Of a DNA stretch of 64,000 nucleotides, positions 26,110 to 36,296 are shown piece by piece. A model generated the notes under the pieces. The model was not told where the DNA came from. It ran no database searches and saw nothing but the letters and a program-made list of their open reading frames with translations. Source of the stretch: Paraliobacillus quinghaiensis (lineage in GTDB: Bacteria; Bacillota; Bacilli; Bacillales; Amphibacillaceae); NCBI RefSeq assembly GCF_003426025.1, contig NZ_QJSH01000005.1:62001-126000 (forward strand), written 5' to 3'. The stretch's first letter is position 1. Every line of letters starts with the position of its first letter. Both the position numbers and the translations under genes were made by a program.

Positions 26110-27030
26110 TTGAAAATTTTCTTTCACAAAAACATAGTGCTCATTATTGCGATAATGCTCATAACACTTGGTCTGACAGCTTGTACAACAAGTACAAACA
26201 AAGAGGAACTAGACGATAAAGGTGGACTATTTTGGAAGGTAGAGAAAAATGGTACTACTGTTTATATGCTGGGCTCTATACATTACGCAACAGAGGATTA
26301 TTATCCTCTTCACCCAGAGATTGAAACAGCATTTTCTAAATCCGATTACTTAGTTGTAGAGTCAAATGTTTTAAATCAAAAAGCTAGTCGAAAGCCTCTT
26401 TACGATGATGAGACATCATTACAAGATCATTTGCCAGAAGAGTTGTATGAAGATTTGCAGGAAAAATTAAATACACTTGGTATCTCCATTAGACAAGTGG
26501 AAAGATATAAACCTTGGTATGTTGATAAGTTAATTCAAGACGTGAGTTTACATCGAATAGGCGAGGAATTTAGTTTGGGTATTGATATGCACTTTTTAGA
26601 AAAGTCAACAGATAAAGAAATTATTGAGTTAGAAGGTTCTGAATTTCATATAAATATGTTCGATAATTTTTCTGAATCTCTACAAATTGCCCTTTTAGAA
26701 GACACTGTAGAAACAGAACTTGAAGAATACAGGCAATCAAGTAACGAATTTAAAACCATTTGGGAAAATGGTGACTTAGGGGAACTGGAAGAAATATCTT
26801 TTGCATTGTTAGAGGATGATGAACATCAAGAAGAATACGATGAGTTTATAGATAAAATGATAACGCAGCGAAATATTAGAATGGTAGAGAAAATCGAAGA
26901 ATTCCTTGATTCAGACGCACAAACCTACTTTTTTGTGGTTGGAGCAGGACACTATCCAGGTGACATAGGTATTATTCATTTATTAGAGGAACAAGGTTAT
27001 GATGTAACAAGACTCATACATGAAGTTTGA
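26110..27030 (+). CDS. TraB/GumN-family lipoprotein
   Basis: A 306-aa lipoprotein with signal peptide and lipobox LTAC at 22-25 (C25 lipidated). The TraB/GumN fold follows, with GSIHY at 55-59, PEIETAFSKSDYLVVE, and the C-terminal GAGHYPGDIGIIHLLEEQGY. Members resemble Tiki-type metalloproteases, using the GxxH of the first repeat and the GAGH of the second as metal ligands. The substrate is unknown. It is monocistronic. A decayed 120-bp fragment of a paralogue lies at 32561-32685, so the gene or locus was once duplicated. Confidence 0.9.
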   Translation: MKIFFHKNIVLIIAIMLITLGLTACTTSTNKEELDDKGGLFWKVEKNGTTVYMLGSIHYATEDYYPLHPEIETAFSKSDYLVVESNVLNQKASRKPLYDDETSLQDHLPEELYEDLQEKLNTLGISIRQVERYKPWYVDKLIQDVSLHRIGEEFSLGIDMHFLEKSTDKEIIELEGSEFHINMFDNFSESLQIALLEDTVETELEEYRQSSNEFKTIWENGDLGELEEISFALLEDDEHQEEYDEFIDKMITQRNIRMVEKIEEFLDSDAQTYFFVVGAGHYPGDIGIIHLLEEQGYDVTRLIHEV

Positions 27031-27149
27031 CTCATTAAAAATTTAAAGCTGGAGCAAGATAGAAAGCCTCTTAGAAATCTTAGAAGAGAGTTTTTGGTTT
27101 ATTTTAGGGATTAGTCGAGAACCCTTGTAACTTCAGTCATGATGCAACA

Positions 27150-27188
27150 GGACCTATTTGAAGATTATTCGGATAGGGCCTTTTCTAT
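27150..27188 (+). terminator. probable terminator after the TraB/GumN gene
   Basis: GGaCCTAT and ATAGGgCC pair around TTGAAGATTATTCGG, followed by TTTTCT. It lies about 120 bp beyond the gene. Confidence 0.4.
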
Positions 27189-27323
27189 TTGGATAAGTAG
27201 TTGGACCAAACAATAGTGGTATATCAACTGTACGCCATCTTTTAAAGTGTTAGTAGTGAAAAATGGAGGTGTGTCAGAAATGACTATTGGGTAGGTCATA
27301 AAATACTGATCAGAATAAACAAC

Positions 27324-27361
27324 GGCATTCATCACCTCATTGAAATAAGGTGATGAATGCC
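27324..27361. repeat. perfect 14-bp inverted repeat in a 0.6-kb gap
   Basis: GGCATTCATCACCT (27324-27337) and AGGTGATGAATGCC (27348-27361) are perfect complements around a 10-nt loop. The intergenic stretch 27031-27648 otherwise shows one terminator and no convincing gene. There is no strong T-run on either side, so this may be a processed RNA hairpin or a small repeat. Confidence 0.6.
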
Positions 27362-27648
27362 AAATTATTGTAAAATAGAATATTTGCTGAATATTAATAA
27401 TAGGATAGATACGCAATAATTAATTTTCTGGGCTATAAAGAATTTATCGTAGTTTATGTAATGACATAAAATATCCATATACATACGTACGAAATTTGAA
27501 TATACTGAATTTATAAACATTTTAACGATCTAATATGGAAAAAGGAAAATAAGTTCCTAGACCCATAATAGAAATCATCAAGAGGACTATTATGCGCTTT
27601 TTTTGTGAAGATAATCACATGATAACAGAACTAGGAAGGAGTATTTGA

Positions 27649-29196
27649 ATGAAAATAGGCATACCAAAGGAAAGATATGCCGGTGAAACTAGGGTTGCTG
27701 CGATTCCTAAAACCGTTGAACAACTAAAGAAATTCGGTTTCGATATTTTGGTTGAAGTTGGAGCTGGAGAGAGAGCTAGTTTTACCGATGAGCAATACCA
27801 AAAGGCAGGAGCGATCAATACAAGTACTGCTGAAGTGTGGCAATCGGACATCATCTATAAGATAAATCCGCCAAACGAAGAAGAGATCGTAAAGATGAAA
27901 GAAGGCGCGACATTAGTTAGTTTTATTTTTCCGCGTCAAAACGAGAATTTAATTAATAATCTTAATGAGAAAAAGATCAATGTATTAGCGATGGATATGG
28001 TTCCAAGGATTTCTCGTGCACAGTCTGTTGATGTATTGTCTTCCATGGCCAACATTGGGGGATATCGAGCGGTGATGGAGGCGTCACATGCGTTTGGGCG
28101 TTTTCTTAATGGCCAAATTACTGCAGCGGGTAAAGTGCCCCCTGCTAAAGTATTTGTCATTGGAGCTGGAGTAGCTGGGTTAGCTGCAATTGGTACAGGT
28201 CGTTCGCTTGGAGCAATTGTTCGAGCGTTTGATGCTCGTTCAGAAGTGGCGGAACAAATCGAATCCATGGGTGGAGAGTTTTTAAGAGTTGAAATAGAGG
28301 AAGATGGAACAACCGCCTCCGGGTATGCAAAAGAAATGTCCGAAGCCTTTATAAAAGCGGAAATGGATTTAATAGCTGAACAGGCGAAAGAAGTAGATAT
28401 TATCATTACAACTGCATTGATCCAGGGTATGCCAGCACCAAAGCTTATTACAAAAGAGATGGTTGATAGTATGAAGCCAGGTTCAGTAATTGTTGACATG
28501 GCTGCGCTTACAGGTGGTAACTGTGAATACACGGTTCCAAACGAACTTACTGTAACAGAATCTGGCGTAAAAATTATCGGATATACCGATCTTCCAGGTC
28601 GCATGCCGGGGCAAGCTTCGGATATGTATGCAACAAACCTGGTCAATTTAACAAAGTTGTTATGTAAAGAAAAAGACGGAAATATCACTATTGACTTTGG
28701 TGATGTCATTTTACGCAACATGGCAGTTAGTCGAGAAGGACAAATAACATTCCCACCACCTGAAATAAGTGTCTCTGCTGCGCCAGTTAAGAAGGAAGAA
28801 ATTCACCCCGAGACAGAAACAAGTGTAAAAGAACCAAAGAAAAGTGCTGGATGGAAATATGGTTTTGGCATAGCTGCTATTCTTTTATTCGGTTGGATTG
28901 GGCAAGTATCACCACCAGAATTTTTAACTCATTTTACCGTGTTTTTCCTTTCAATAGTTGTAGGTTATTACGTGATTTGGAAGGTGACATCAGCCTTGCA
29001 CACGCCGCTTATGTCCGTTTCGAATGCGATCTCAGGTATTATCGTAGTTGGGGCATTATTACAGATTACTAGTGATATACTGGCAGTTAAAATTTTAGCC
29101 TTTATTGGTATATTAATAGCATCTATTAATATTTTTGGTGGTTTCATGGTAACACACCGTATGTTAAAGATGTTTAAGATAGATCGGGAGGTGTAA
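27649..29196 (+). CDS. pntA: NAD(P) transhydrogenase subunit alpha
   Basis: Proton-translocating transhydrogenase alpha subunit, 515 aa, about the E. coli PntA length and not split into PntAA/PntAB as in many bacteria. The NAD(H)-binding domain I has two Rossmann-like lobes: alanine-dehydrogenase-like [20 protein letters not shown], then [23 protein letters not shown] linker (about 385-400) is followed by about four membrane helices to the end. ATG 27649 follows AGGAAGGAG. It transfers hydride between NADH and NADP+, driven by the proton gradient. pntB starts 3 bp downstream. Confidence 0.97.
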   Translation: MKIGIPKERYAGETRVAAIPKTVEQLKKFGFDILVEVGAGERASFTDEQYQKAGAINTSTAEVWQSDIIYKINPPNEEEIVKMKEGATLVSFIFPRQNENLINNLNEKKINVLAMDMVPRISRAQSVDVLSSMANIGGYRAVMEASHAFGRFLNGQITAAGKVPPAKVFVIGAGVAGLAAIGTGRSLGAIVRAFDARSEVAEQIESMGGEFLRVEIEEDGTTASGYAKEMSEAFIKAEMDLIAEQAKEVDIIITTALIQGMPAPKLITKEMVDSMKPGSVIVDMAALTGGNCEYTVPNELTVTESGVKIIGYTDLPGRMPGQASDMYATNLVNLTKLLCKEKDGNITIDFGDVILRNMAVSREGQITFPPPEISVSAAPVKKEEIHPETETSVKEPKKSAGWKYGFGIAAILLFGWIGQVSPPEFLTHFTVFFLSIVVGYYVIWKVTSALHTPLMSVSNAISGIIVVGALLQITSDILAVKILAFIGILIASINIFGGFMVTHRMLKMFKIDREV

Positions 29197-29199
29197 GGA

Positions 29200-30606
29200 A
29201 TGGGAATGTCTCAAGGTTTAGTTACTGTAGCATATATAATCGCGGGTATCCTATTTATCCTTAGCTTAGCTGGTCTATCTAAACAAGAAACAGCTAAAAA
29301 TGGAAATATATATGGCATGATTGGAATGGTTATTGCAATAGTTGCCACTGTTTTGAGTATAGATCTAGATATGGAAGCATGGATTTACGTTGTTGTAGCA
29401 GTGATGCTTGGCGCGTTTATAGGTGTTTATACAGCGGCAAAGGTAAAAATGACAGGGATGCCACAACTGATCGCTGCATTTAACAGTTTTGTTGGCTTAG
29501 CTGCCGTATTAGTTGGTTTTAATAGTTTTATAAAAATATATACACATGTGCCAGTTCGCGATGTCCATTTAAATATTGAATTAATAGAAATATATATTGG
29601 TGTTCTTATTGGTGCTATTACCTTTACGGGCTCTATTGTCGCTTTTGGTAAATTGCATGGAATGATTGGATCAAAACTCCTTTCCTATCCATTTAAGGGA
29701 GCGGTGAATGTCATACTCATAATGGCGTCAGTAATTCTCATGTATTTATTTATTGTTGAGGGAACTTCTCTAAACGCCCTCATCTATCTAGTCATCATGA
29801 CAGTGTTAGCGCTGTATCTTGGTTGGCAAATGGTTATGTCCATTGGTGGAGCAGATATGCCAGTTGTTATCTCGGTGTTAAACTCTTTATCTGGATGGGC
29901 AGCGGCAGCAGCAGGATTCTTGCTATCGAATGACCTGTTAATTATTACTGGTGCTTTAGTAGGTTCATCTGGTTGGATATTATCCTATGTAATGTGTAAA
30001 GGGATGAATCGATCCATCGTTTCTGTTATTGCAGGTGGATTTGGTGACCAAGGGACTAGTTCATCAACTGCTAAAGAAGAGGGTGAGCACCGTGCTATTA
30101 GTGCAGACGATGTAGCAGAAATGTTAAAACAGTCAAACTCTGTTATCATTACACCAGGTTACGGAATGGCTGTGGCACAAGCACAATATCCAATTGCAGA
30201 AATGACAAAAAAACTGCGTGAGCAAGGGGTAAATGTTCGTTTTGCAATTCATCCCGTTGCTGGTCGTTTACCAGGCCATATGAATGTGCTTTTGGCTGAA
30301 GCAAATGTGCCATATGATATTGTGTTGGAAATGGATGAAATCAATGATGACTTTCCTGAAACAGACACAGTTCTTGTTATTGGTGCCAATGACACAGTTA
30401 ACCCTGCTGCGCAGGACGATCCGAATGGACCTATTGCTGGGATGCCAGTTCTTGAAGTATGGAAAGCGAGAAATGTTGTCGTTATGAAACGTTCGATGGG
30501 CGTAGGTTATGCTGGTGTCCAAAACCCACTGTTCTTTAAAGAGAATACGAGTATGTGTTTTGGGGACGCGAAAGTAACTACGGAAGCTATATTGAATTCT
30601 ATATAA
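29200..30606 (+). CDS. pntB: NAD(P) transhydrogenase subunit beta
   Basis: A 468-aa beta subunit with eight or nine membrane helices forming the proton channel (about 1-275) and the NADP(H)-binding domain III. Domain III has the family signatures [50 protein letters not shown] and [10 protein letters not shown]. It follows pntA immediately and is co-translated with it. The pair would regenerate NADPH, or balance redox, using proton motive force. This is unusual but not rare in Bacillaceae. Confidence 0.97.
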   Translation: MGMSQGLVTVAYIIAGILFILSLAGLSKQETAKNGNIYGMIGMVIAIVATVLSIDLDMEAWIYVVVAVMLGAFIGVYTAAKVKMTGMPQLIAAFNSFVGLAAVLVGFNSFIKIYTHVPVRDVHLNIELIEIYIGVLIGAITFTGSIVAFGKLHGMIGSKLLSYPFKGAVNVILIMASVILMYLFIVEGTSLNALIYLVIMTVLALYLGWQMVMSIGGADMPVVISVLNSLSGWAAAAAGFLLSNDLLIITGALVGSSGWILSYVMCKGMNRSIVSVIAGGFGDQGTSSSTAKEEGEHRAISADDVAEMLKQSNSVIITPGYGMAVAQAQYPIAEMTKKLREQGVNVRFAIHPVAGRLPGHMNVLLAEANVPYDIVLEMDEINDDFPETDTVLVIGANDTVNPAAQDDPNGPIAGMPVLEVWKARNVVVMKRSMGVGYAGVQNPLFFKENTSMCFGDAKVTTEAILNSI

Positions 30607-30737
30607 GAGTTAATGATTAAACTCAAATGATAACTACTCCCATGAAGTCGCCATATTCAAGAAGAGGCTGGGACAAAATAAAATTCCTTTATTCAAAATA
30701 CGAATAATATTTTCTCATAAATAAGAGTAAGATCACC

Positions 30738-30919
30738 GCAACTGAAATATACTCGCTTTCCGTGGGCACGGCTTCAGCTAACTCGGAAAAGCAAACTGCG
30801 CTTTCCGAGTGGATTTTCAGCTCGCGCTGTTCCCACAGGACAAGGGATGCTTCAATGAACTCACATCGCACGAAGGAAATCGATCTATATTTCCGAGGAG
30901 TCTCGCATATTTCAGTTGC
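30738..30919. repeat. MITE-like Bacillaceae repeat with 13-bp terminal inverted repeats
   Basis: GCAACTGAAATAT (30738-30750) and ATATTTCAGTTGC (30907-30919) are perfect inverted repeats around a GC-richer 156-bp core. The core contains further hairpins (CTCGGAAAAGC with GCGCTTTCCGAG). The preceding AGAGGCTGGGACAAAAT is a lead-in I recall from interspersed Bacillaceae repeats. Not coding. Confidence 0.65.
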
Positions 30920-30939
30920 TAAATAATGCTTCCTAGAAA

Positions 30940-30985
30940 AATAACCGTACTATAATCAGCTAACGCCTATTATAGTACGGTTATT
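30940..30985. terminator. bidirectional terminator between pntB and the DUF4023 gene
   Basis: A perfect 17-bp stem (30940-30956 with 30969-30985, AATAACCGTACTATAAT and its complement) around a 12-nt loop, placed between convergent transcripts. Confidence 0.6.
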
Positions 30986-31024
30986 ATGTTGCTTTATTTC
31001 CTTTTTCCCAAACTCTTCTTTCTA

Positions 31025-31159
31025 TTAACTATTACTATCGTTATGCTTCTTACTAGGTAATTTATTGCTTGGGCGACCATTGCCTTGATTCTTCTTGTTT
31101 CTTTCAGCCTTTTTTTGATTTTCATTAAATTTCTTTACAAAGTCATGTGTACTATCCAT
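31025..31159 (-). CDS. DUF4023-like microprotein
   Basis: A 44-aa ORF from ATG 31159 with a strong AAGGAGGG site 8 nt upstream. The product starts MDSTHDFVKKFNENQKKAER and then is rich in Lys, Asn and Gly (NKKNQGNGRPSNKLPSKKH). That composition and start match what I remember of DUF4023, a tiny Bacillaceae family of unknown role. It is short, basic and soluble, so a spore-associated or nucleic-acid-binding role is conceivable, but nothing here shows it. Confidence 0.65.
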   Translation of the reverse strand: MDSTHDFVKKFNENQKKAERNKKNQGNGRPSNKLPSKKHNDSNS

Positions 31160-31262
31160 GCTAATCCCTCCTTGTAAAAAACATATTTACGATAGCCTTC
31201 CCGATAAACTTTATACTATTCTTCCATTACTGCTCAGATTTCAATTAAATTTAATAAATTAA

Positions 31263-31293
31263 AAGAGAGAAAAGCACGAATGCTCTCCTCTCT
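31263..31293 (-). terminator. terminator of the dus gene
   Basis: On the minus strand AGAGAGGAGAGCA pairs with TGCTTTTCTCTCT around TTCG, followed by TTTTAATTT. It lies about 40 bp after the dus stop. A similar sequence recurs in the relic at 41.43 kb. Confidence 0.65.
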
Positions 31294-31333
31294 TGTGAGA
31301 ATTCAGTAATGATCGGATTCAACCAAACGGTCT

Positions 31334-32335
31334 TTACTTGAAAACAGAAAAACTTTCCTCTTCTTTCACTCCGTCTTGTTCTGTAAATGCATCAAGCAGC
31401 GCACGCACTTCATCGGTGGATTCTGTGCTCATCAACTGGTTTCTTAACTCGCTTGCTCCCCGGAATCCACGGACATAAATCTTAAAGAAGCGGCGGAGTG
31501 GTATGAAGAGACGCGGCTCCAACTCTTCGGAATACTTATCGTGAAGATCAAGGTGCAGGCGAAGTAGGTTGAGCAGTTCTTCGCTAGTATGCTCTTTCTT
31601 CTTTGTTTCAAAGGCGAATGGATTGTGAAAGATGCCTCGTCCAATCATGACGCCGTCTATACCATACTTTTCTGCGAGTTCAAGGCCTTTTTGACGATCA
31701 GGGATGTCACCATTGATGGTCAGAAGGGTGTGTGGTGCTACTTCGTCACGAAGTTTCTTGATCTCCGGAATCAATTCCCAGTGTGCATCAACGTTACTCA
31801 TTTCCTTTTTTGTACGGAGGTGGATCGAAAGGTTGACGATATCCTGTTCAAGGAGGTGTTTCAGCCAGGTGCGCCATTCCTCTACTTCCGTATAACCGAG
31901 ACGGGTCTTCACACTGACAGGCAGTCCACCTGCTTTAGCGGCCTGGATGAGTTCCGCCGCGACATCTGGACGCCGGATAAGACCGCACCCTTTTCCTTTT
32001 GGTGCGACGTTTGGTGCAGGACAGCCCATATTGATATCAATTCCGCGATACCCCATTTCAGCCATCCCAATACTCATTTGTCGGAAGTATTCCGGCTTGT
32101 CTCCCCAAATGTGAGCAACAATTGGTTGTTCATCTTCTGTGAACGTCAGACGTCCTCGTACGCTATCTATCCCTCTCGGATGACAGTAGCTTTCTGTATT
32201 CGTAAACTCTGTAAAAAACACGTCAGGTCTCGCTGCTTCACTTACGACATGGCGAAAAGCGATATCTGTTACACCTTCCATCGGAGCCAAAACAAAAAAT
32301 GGTCGAGGCAACTCATGCCAAAAATTATCTTTCAT
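31334..32335 (-). CDS. dus: tRNA-dihydrouridine synthase
   Basis: FMN-dependent reductase converting uridine to dihydrouridine in tRNA, using NADPH; 333 aa. TIM-barrel landmarks are [14 protein letters not shown], the catalytic-loop region [21 protein letters not shown] with the conserved Cys, [23 protein letters not shown] and [13 protein letters not shown]. The second Cys-containing loop reads KGKGCG. Its coding GC is higher than its neighbours, enough to leave long open antisense frames, so it may have been acquired separately. A deletion-derived remnant of the same locus lies at 41.43-41.52 kb. Confidence 0.95.
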   Translation of the reverse strand: MKDNFWHELPRPFFVLAPMEGVTDIAFRHVVSEAARPDVFFTEFTNTESYCHPRGIDSVRGRLTFTEDEQPIVAHIWGDKPEYFRQMSIGMAEMGYRGIDINMGCPAPNVAPKGKGCGLIRRPDVAAELIQAAKAGGLPVSVKTRLGYTEVEEWRTWLKHLLEQDIVNLSIHLRTKKEMSNVDAHWELIPEIKKLRDEVAPHTLLTINGDIPDRQKGLELAEKYGIDGVMIGRGIFHNPFAFETKKKEHTSEELLNLLRLHLDLHDKYSEELEPRLFIPLRRFFKIYVRGFRGASELRNQLMSTESTDEVRALLDAFTEQDGVKEEESFSVFK

Positions 32336-32560
32336 ATATATCTAAATCCCTTCGTTAAAGGAAAACATATTCCCGAGATAAAAAAATAAAAATAATTGTG
32401 TTTTATCCATTACTACTGGATTTCAACTAGTATATTTTAATGGTATCAACAGAAAAGTGCAAGGGAGCAAGGCATTGTATTTGCAGAGATCCTCATAAAT
32501 TTCCCATATTGACGTGCTAATATCACTTTAATGGTGCTTATTTATAGTTAAATAAAAAAA

Positions 32561-32685
32561 CTAATCAAAAGCCTCTTTACGGTAATGAGACTTCATTAAA
32601 AGAGCTGTTGATAGAAGAGTTAAATTAATATTTGAAGTGAAAATTAAATACACTTGGTATCTCAATTAGACAAGTGGAAAGATAA
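32561..32685 (+). pseudogene. decayed fragment of a TraB/GumN gene
   Basis: AAAGCCTCTTTACGGTAATG and about 100 bp beyond align with codons 95-135 of the intact gene at 26110. They share the run AAATTAAATACACTTGGTAT and then ATTAGACAAGTGGAAAGAT, but stops and substitutions interrupt the frame. No start or remainder is present. The rest of 32336-33085 is AT-rich intergenic DNA with one terminator (32798) and the murR promoter region. Confidence 0.8.
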
Positions 32686-32797
32686 CCACATTTACAAGTT
32701 TGTGAAGTGTAGTTTGAAAGGGAACTACATCATAATGAGTTAAAGTAAGAAAACTCAAACTGTGAGCTTAATTATTAAGTTGTACTAAATAGCTGCT

Positions 32798-32828
32798 AAA
32801 AACGAATCTGATGATAGGTTCGTTTTTT
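32798..32828 (+). terminator. orphan rho-independent terminator
   Basis: AAACGAA (32800-32806) pairs with TTCGTTT (32819-32825), followed by T residues. It has no intact gene upstream on this strand, so it may be what remains of the decayed TraB/GumN copy. Confidence 0.55.
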
Positions 32829-33085
32829 AGGTTTAATCAAAATTAATCCGTTTTCTTGTCACATTCCACACAAGTACTAAACAGATTTTTTAAACAGTTT
32901 ACTTTATCAAAATGATATTAAAAATCTATTAAAAAATCCTAAAAATCACGTTGAAAGTTTCATTTGATTAATTAGAAAAGCGAAAAAAATTTCAACTTTT
33001 GGTACAATGTTTTACAAATAGTTCGTTTTATTGACACTGAGTTTCATGATGACTATGATCAAACTATAGCAGGGGGAACGATCGA

Positions 33086-33940
33086 ATGAAAATCGCAACA
33101 ATTCGATTAAAGGAATATTACAATCAAGCAAGTACAACCGAACAAACAATTATTGCATATGTGCTGGATCATCCAGAAGAAGCATCGAAGCTGACTATTT
33201 ATCAGTTAGCGGACCTAACATTTTCATCACCATCTTCGATTACCCGTCTTTGTAAAAAGAATGGTTTTACTGGTTATAAAGAATTTTCTAAATCACTACT
33301 ATATGAGCAGGCTGTGAGGAAAAATTATAAGAAAAAAAAGATTCCAGATGTAACGAAGACTGACAATGTAAAGGAAGTAGTTGAAAAGGTAACGAATAAG
33401 AACATTTTATCACTAGAAGAAACAGCTAATCTACTTGATTACGATGTTATTGAAGCATGTGTCGAATTGATCCATAATTGCGAGAAGATTGTTTTGTTTG
33501 GTATTGGTGCTTCGTTGATTGTTGCCAAGGATGCGCAACTTAAATTTACTCGAATTAATAAGATGGTTTATGTTGCAGAGGATTGGCATACGCAATTGTT
33601 GATGGCAAGGAATATGACACCCAATGATATTGGAATAGTTATCTCTTATTCAGGAGAAACACAAGAAATGATTAAATGCGCAAAAACAGCAAAAGAAAAC
33701 CATGCTAAACTCATTTCAATAACCAAATATGCAAGCGCAACCATTACTGAGTTGTCTGATTACAATCTCTTTGTCGCGGCGAATGAATATGCATTTCGAA
33801 GTGGAGCAATGTCTTCTCGTATTTCACAATTAAATTTAGTAGATATTTTATATACTGCATATGTAAACATTCAATACGAAAAGTCAATTGAAATTTTGGA
33901 ACAGAATCAAATAAAGAAGGAGACTAATTTACATGATTAA
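33086..33940 (+). CDS. murR: MurR/RpiR-family regulator of the MurNAc operon
   Basis: A 284-aa regulator with an N-terminal RpiR helix-turn-helix (about 1-77: [34 protein letters not shown]) and a C-terminal SIS sugar-phosphate-binding domain (about 125-250: [20 protein letters not shown] and [18 protein letters not shown]). It begins the four-gene MurNAc operon and overlaps murQ by 8 nt. It most likely represses the operon until MurNAc-6-phosphate binds, as MurR does in E. coli. It differs from the S. aureus order, where murR is last. Confidence 0.9.
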   Translation: MKIATIRLKEYYNQASTTEQTIIAYVLDHPEEASKLTIYQLADLTFSSPSSITRLCKKNGFTGYKEFSKSLLYEQAVRKNYKKKKIPDVTKTDNVKEVVEKVTNKNILSLEETANLLDYDVIEACVELIHNCEKIVLFGIGASLIVAKDAQLKFTRINKMVYVAEDWHTQLLMARNMTPNDIGIVISYSGETQEMIKCAKTAKENHAKLISITKYASATITELSDYNLFVAANEYAFRSGAMSSRISQLNLVDILYTAYVNIQYEKSIEILEQNQIKKETNLHD

Positions 33941-34826
33941 TTTAGATAAAATGACAACAGAACAACAGAATTCGAAGACAATGAACCTCGATCAGATGTC
34001 TGTTTTAGAGGCTCTGACAGTTATGAATCAAGAGGATCAAAAAGTGGCGAAAGCAATTGAACCAGTATTGCCGTCTATTGAAAAGGCTGTTACTTCTATT
34101 ATTGCTGCATTCGAAAGTGATGGAAGGTTAATTTATGTCGGGGCAGGCACAAGTGGACGTTTAGGTGTACTAGATGCAGCAGAGTGTCCGCCAACATTTG
34201 GTACATCCCATGAGAAAGTTGTTGGACTCATAGCTGGTGGTGAAAGAGCTTTTACAAAGGCGGTTGAGGGTGCTGAGGATAATGAATCAATGGCAGAACA
34301 AGATTTAAAGGATATTCAATTGAAAGAGAATGATATTGTTGTAGGATTGGCGGCTAGTGGACGAACACCTTATGTTATTGGCGCACTAAACTACGCGAAT
34401 GCTATCGGTGCAGAAACAGTTGCTGTCGCTTGTAATCAGAATTCTGAAATAGGAAAGGTTGCATCTACTCCAATTGAAGTCACAACTGGACCGGAAGTTC
34501 TGTCTGGTTCTACTAGATTAAAAGCTGCAACTGCTCAGAAGCTAATATTAAATATGCTTTCGACTATCTCAATGGTTGGTATTGGTAAAGTCTATCAAAA
34601 CTTGATGGTTGATTTGCAAACAACCAATCAGAAGTTAGAAACAAGGGCGTTACGAATTGTAATGGCTGCTACAGAAGTAGATAGCGAGACAGCAAAAGAA
34701 AAATTAAAGGAGGGCGGCGGAAATGTGAAGCTTGCTATTACCATGATTTTATTAGATTGCGATGCAGAGACTGCCAAGGGAAGACTCCAAAAGTCAAATG
34801 GACATGTAAGAAAGACATTACAATAA
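33933..34826 (+). CDS. murQ: N-acetylmuramic acid 6-phosphate etherase
   Basis: Cleaves the lactyl ether of MurNAc-6-phosphate, giving GlcNAc-6-phosphate and D-lactate. At 297 aa it is full length. It has the SIS fold with [54 protein letters not shown] and [19 protein letters not shown], plus the C-terminal helical UBA-like end. The start overlaps murR. The product feeds amino-sugar metabolism after uptake by the downstream PTS permease and hydrolysis by MupG. Confidence 0.97.
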   Translation: MINLDKMTTEQQNSKTMNLDQMSVLEALTVMNQEDQKVAKAIEPVLPSIEKAVTSIIAAFESDGRLIYVGAGTSGRLGVLDAAECPPTFGTSHEKVVGLIAGGERAFTKAVEGAEDNESMAEQDLKDIQLKENDIVVGLAASGRTPYVIGALNYANAIGAETVAVACNQNSEIGKVASTPIEVTTGPEVLSGSTRLKAATAQKLILNMLSTISMVGIGKVYQNLMVDLQTTNQKLETRALRIVMAATEVDSETAKEKLKEGGGNVKLAITMILLDCDAETAKGRLQKSNGHVRKTLQ

Positions 34827-34847
34827 CAAGATGGGAGTGAGGCTTTT

Positions 34848-36296
34848 ATGGCGAATCAGAATGAGAAATTAATTGATGAGATTGTTAAACGAATAGGTGG
34901 GAAGGATAACATCAAAGCAGCGACCAACTGTATGACACGTTTACGAATCCGAATGAAGGATGAGAGTAAAGTAAATGTAGATAGCTTGAAGGAACTGGAA
35001 GGTGTCATGGGTGTTGTTCAAGCGGAAACACTACAAGTAGTCGTTGGGCCAGGTAAAGCTAAAAAGTTAGCAGATTTACTATTAGAACGATATCACGTGT
35101 CAGAAGATAGTGCTGTTGAGGAAGAGGAGAACCAAAAGGTAACAGATGATTGGCAGGATAATAAAGCTTCTATCAAGCAGAAGCAGAAAAAAGGTAAGTT
35201 AAAGTCCGGACTTGAGACTATCTCTGGCATTTTTATTCCAATGATTCCTGCAATTATTGCAGCTGGTATTTTTAATGGATTTAGTGGCTTAATTGGTACA
35301 TTGCAAGGGGAGGGAACATTAACAAGTGAGTTTTGGGAAGCGGCTCGTTTGCTATTCTCTTTAATTGGAACCGGATTCTTGGGGTATTTTGCAATTTTCA
35401 CTGGTGTTAATGCTGCAAAAAGATTTGGAGCAACGGAAGCACTTGGTGGTATGATTGGTGCGATATCAATTGCTACACCACTTGTTGAGCTTTCCCAACT
35501 TTTTGGTCTCTATGATGCAGAGCAACCACTAGACTCCATATTAACGACAGGAAAGGGTGGGATTATTGGTGTTATTTTTGGTGTATTTATTTTAGCTAAG
35601 ATAGAAAAAGCAATCCGTAAACGAATTCCAGACGTACTCGATCTGATTGTTACACCAGTTTTAACACTTCTTATCACAGTATCTATCTTTGTATTTATGA
35701 TAATGCCTATATCGGGCGTGTTGTCTGATTGGCTTGTCAGTGGATTAAGTGTAATTATAGGTTCTGATAATACACTTATTAGTATTACATCAGGTTATAT
35801 TCTTGCCGCAGCATTCTTACCAATGGTGTTACTGGGACTACACCATGGTTTAATTCCAATCTATGCGATTCAATTGGAAGTATTAGGTGGGGTTTCCTTA
35901 TTCCCAGTACTTGCCATGGCAGGAGCAGGTCAAGTTGGTGCTTCAATAGCAATATATCTAATTAGTAAAAAAGTCGGAAACCAACGAATGAAACAAATTA
36001 TTGCAGGTGCATTACCAGCGGGTGTTCTTGGTATTGGTGAACCATTGATTTATGGTGTAACTTTACCACTTGGGAAACCTTTCATAACAGCGGGATTAGG
36101 TGCAGGTTTTGGTGGAGCATATGTAATGATGACACAAGTAATGGCAAATGCTTGGGGGCCATCAGGACTCGTAGCTATTCCATTAATGGAAGCAGATAAA
36201 ATGATTCACTATGTGATCGGTATTCTTATTTCTTACCTTGGTGGTTTTATAATTACACGATTATTTATTAAAAGTGAAGATGTAGCCAATGCTTAA
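34848..36296 (+). CDS. murP: PTS permease for MurNAc or MurNAc-GlcNAc, EIIBC
   Basis: A 482-aa membrane permease with an N-terminal EIIB domain, phosphorylated at C28 in KAATNCMTRLRIRM, then a charged linker (about 90-125) and a ten-helix EIIC domain. The EIIC domain has GAISIATPLVELSQ and the late GEPLIYGVTLPLGKPF loop. No EIIA domain is fused, so it would borrow the glucose-type EIIA, as related EIIBC permeases do. It sits between murQ and mupG, overlapping the latter by 8 nt. This points to MurNAc-GlcNAc disaccharide uptake with 6-phosphorylation of MurNAc. Confidence 0.93.
   Translation: MANQNEKLIDEIVKRIGGKDNIKAATNCMTRLRIRMKDESKVNVDSLKELEGVMGVVQAETLQVVVGPGKAKKLADLLLERYHVSEDSAVEEEENQKVTDDWQDNKASIKQKQKKGKLKSGLETISGIFIPMIPAIIAAGIFNGFSGLIGTLQGEGTLTSEFWEAARLLFSLIGTGFLGYFAIFTGVNAAKRFGATEALGGMIGAISIATPLVELSQLFGLYDAEQPLDSILTTGKGGIIGVIFGVFILAKIEKAIRKRIPDVLDLIVTPVLTLLITVSIFVFMIMPISGVLSDWLVSGLSVIIGSDNTLISITSGYILAAAFLPMVLLGLHHGLIPIYAIQLEVLGGVSLFPVLAMAGAGQVGASIAIYLISKKVGNQRMKQIIAGALPAGVLGIGEPLIYGVTLPLGKPFITAGLGAGFGGAYVMMTQVMANAWGPSGLVAIPLMEADKMIHYVIGILISYLGGFIITRLFIKSEDVANA

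Noticed and set aside
27936-28721. 261-codon minus-strand frame inside pntA
   Set aside because: Antisense shadow of a strongly conserved gene, without a start site or recognisable protein features.
31589-32389. 266-codon open frame on the plus strand across the dus gene
   Set aside because: Entirely antisense to a well-supported tRNA-dihydrouridine synthase; no ribosome site and no family resemblance. It exists because dus has higher GC.
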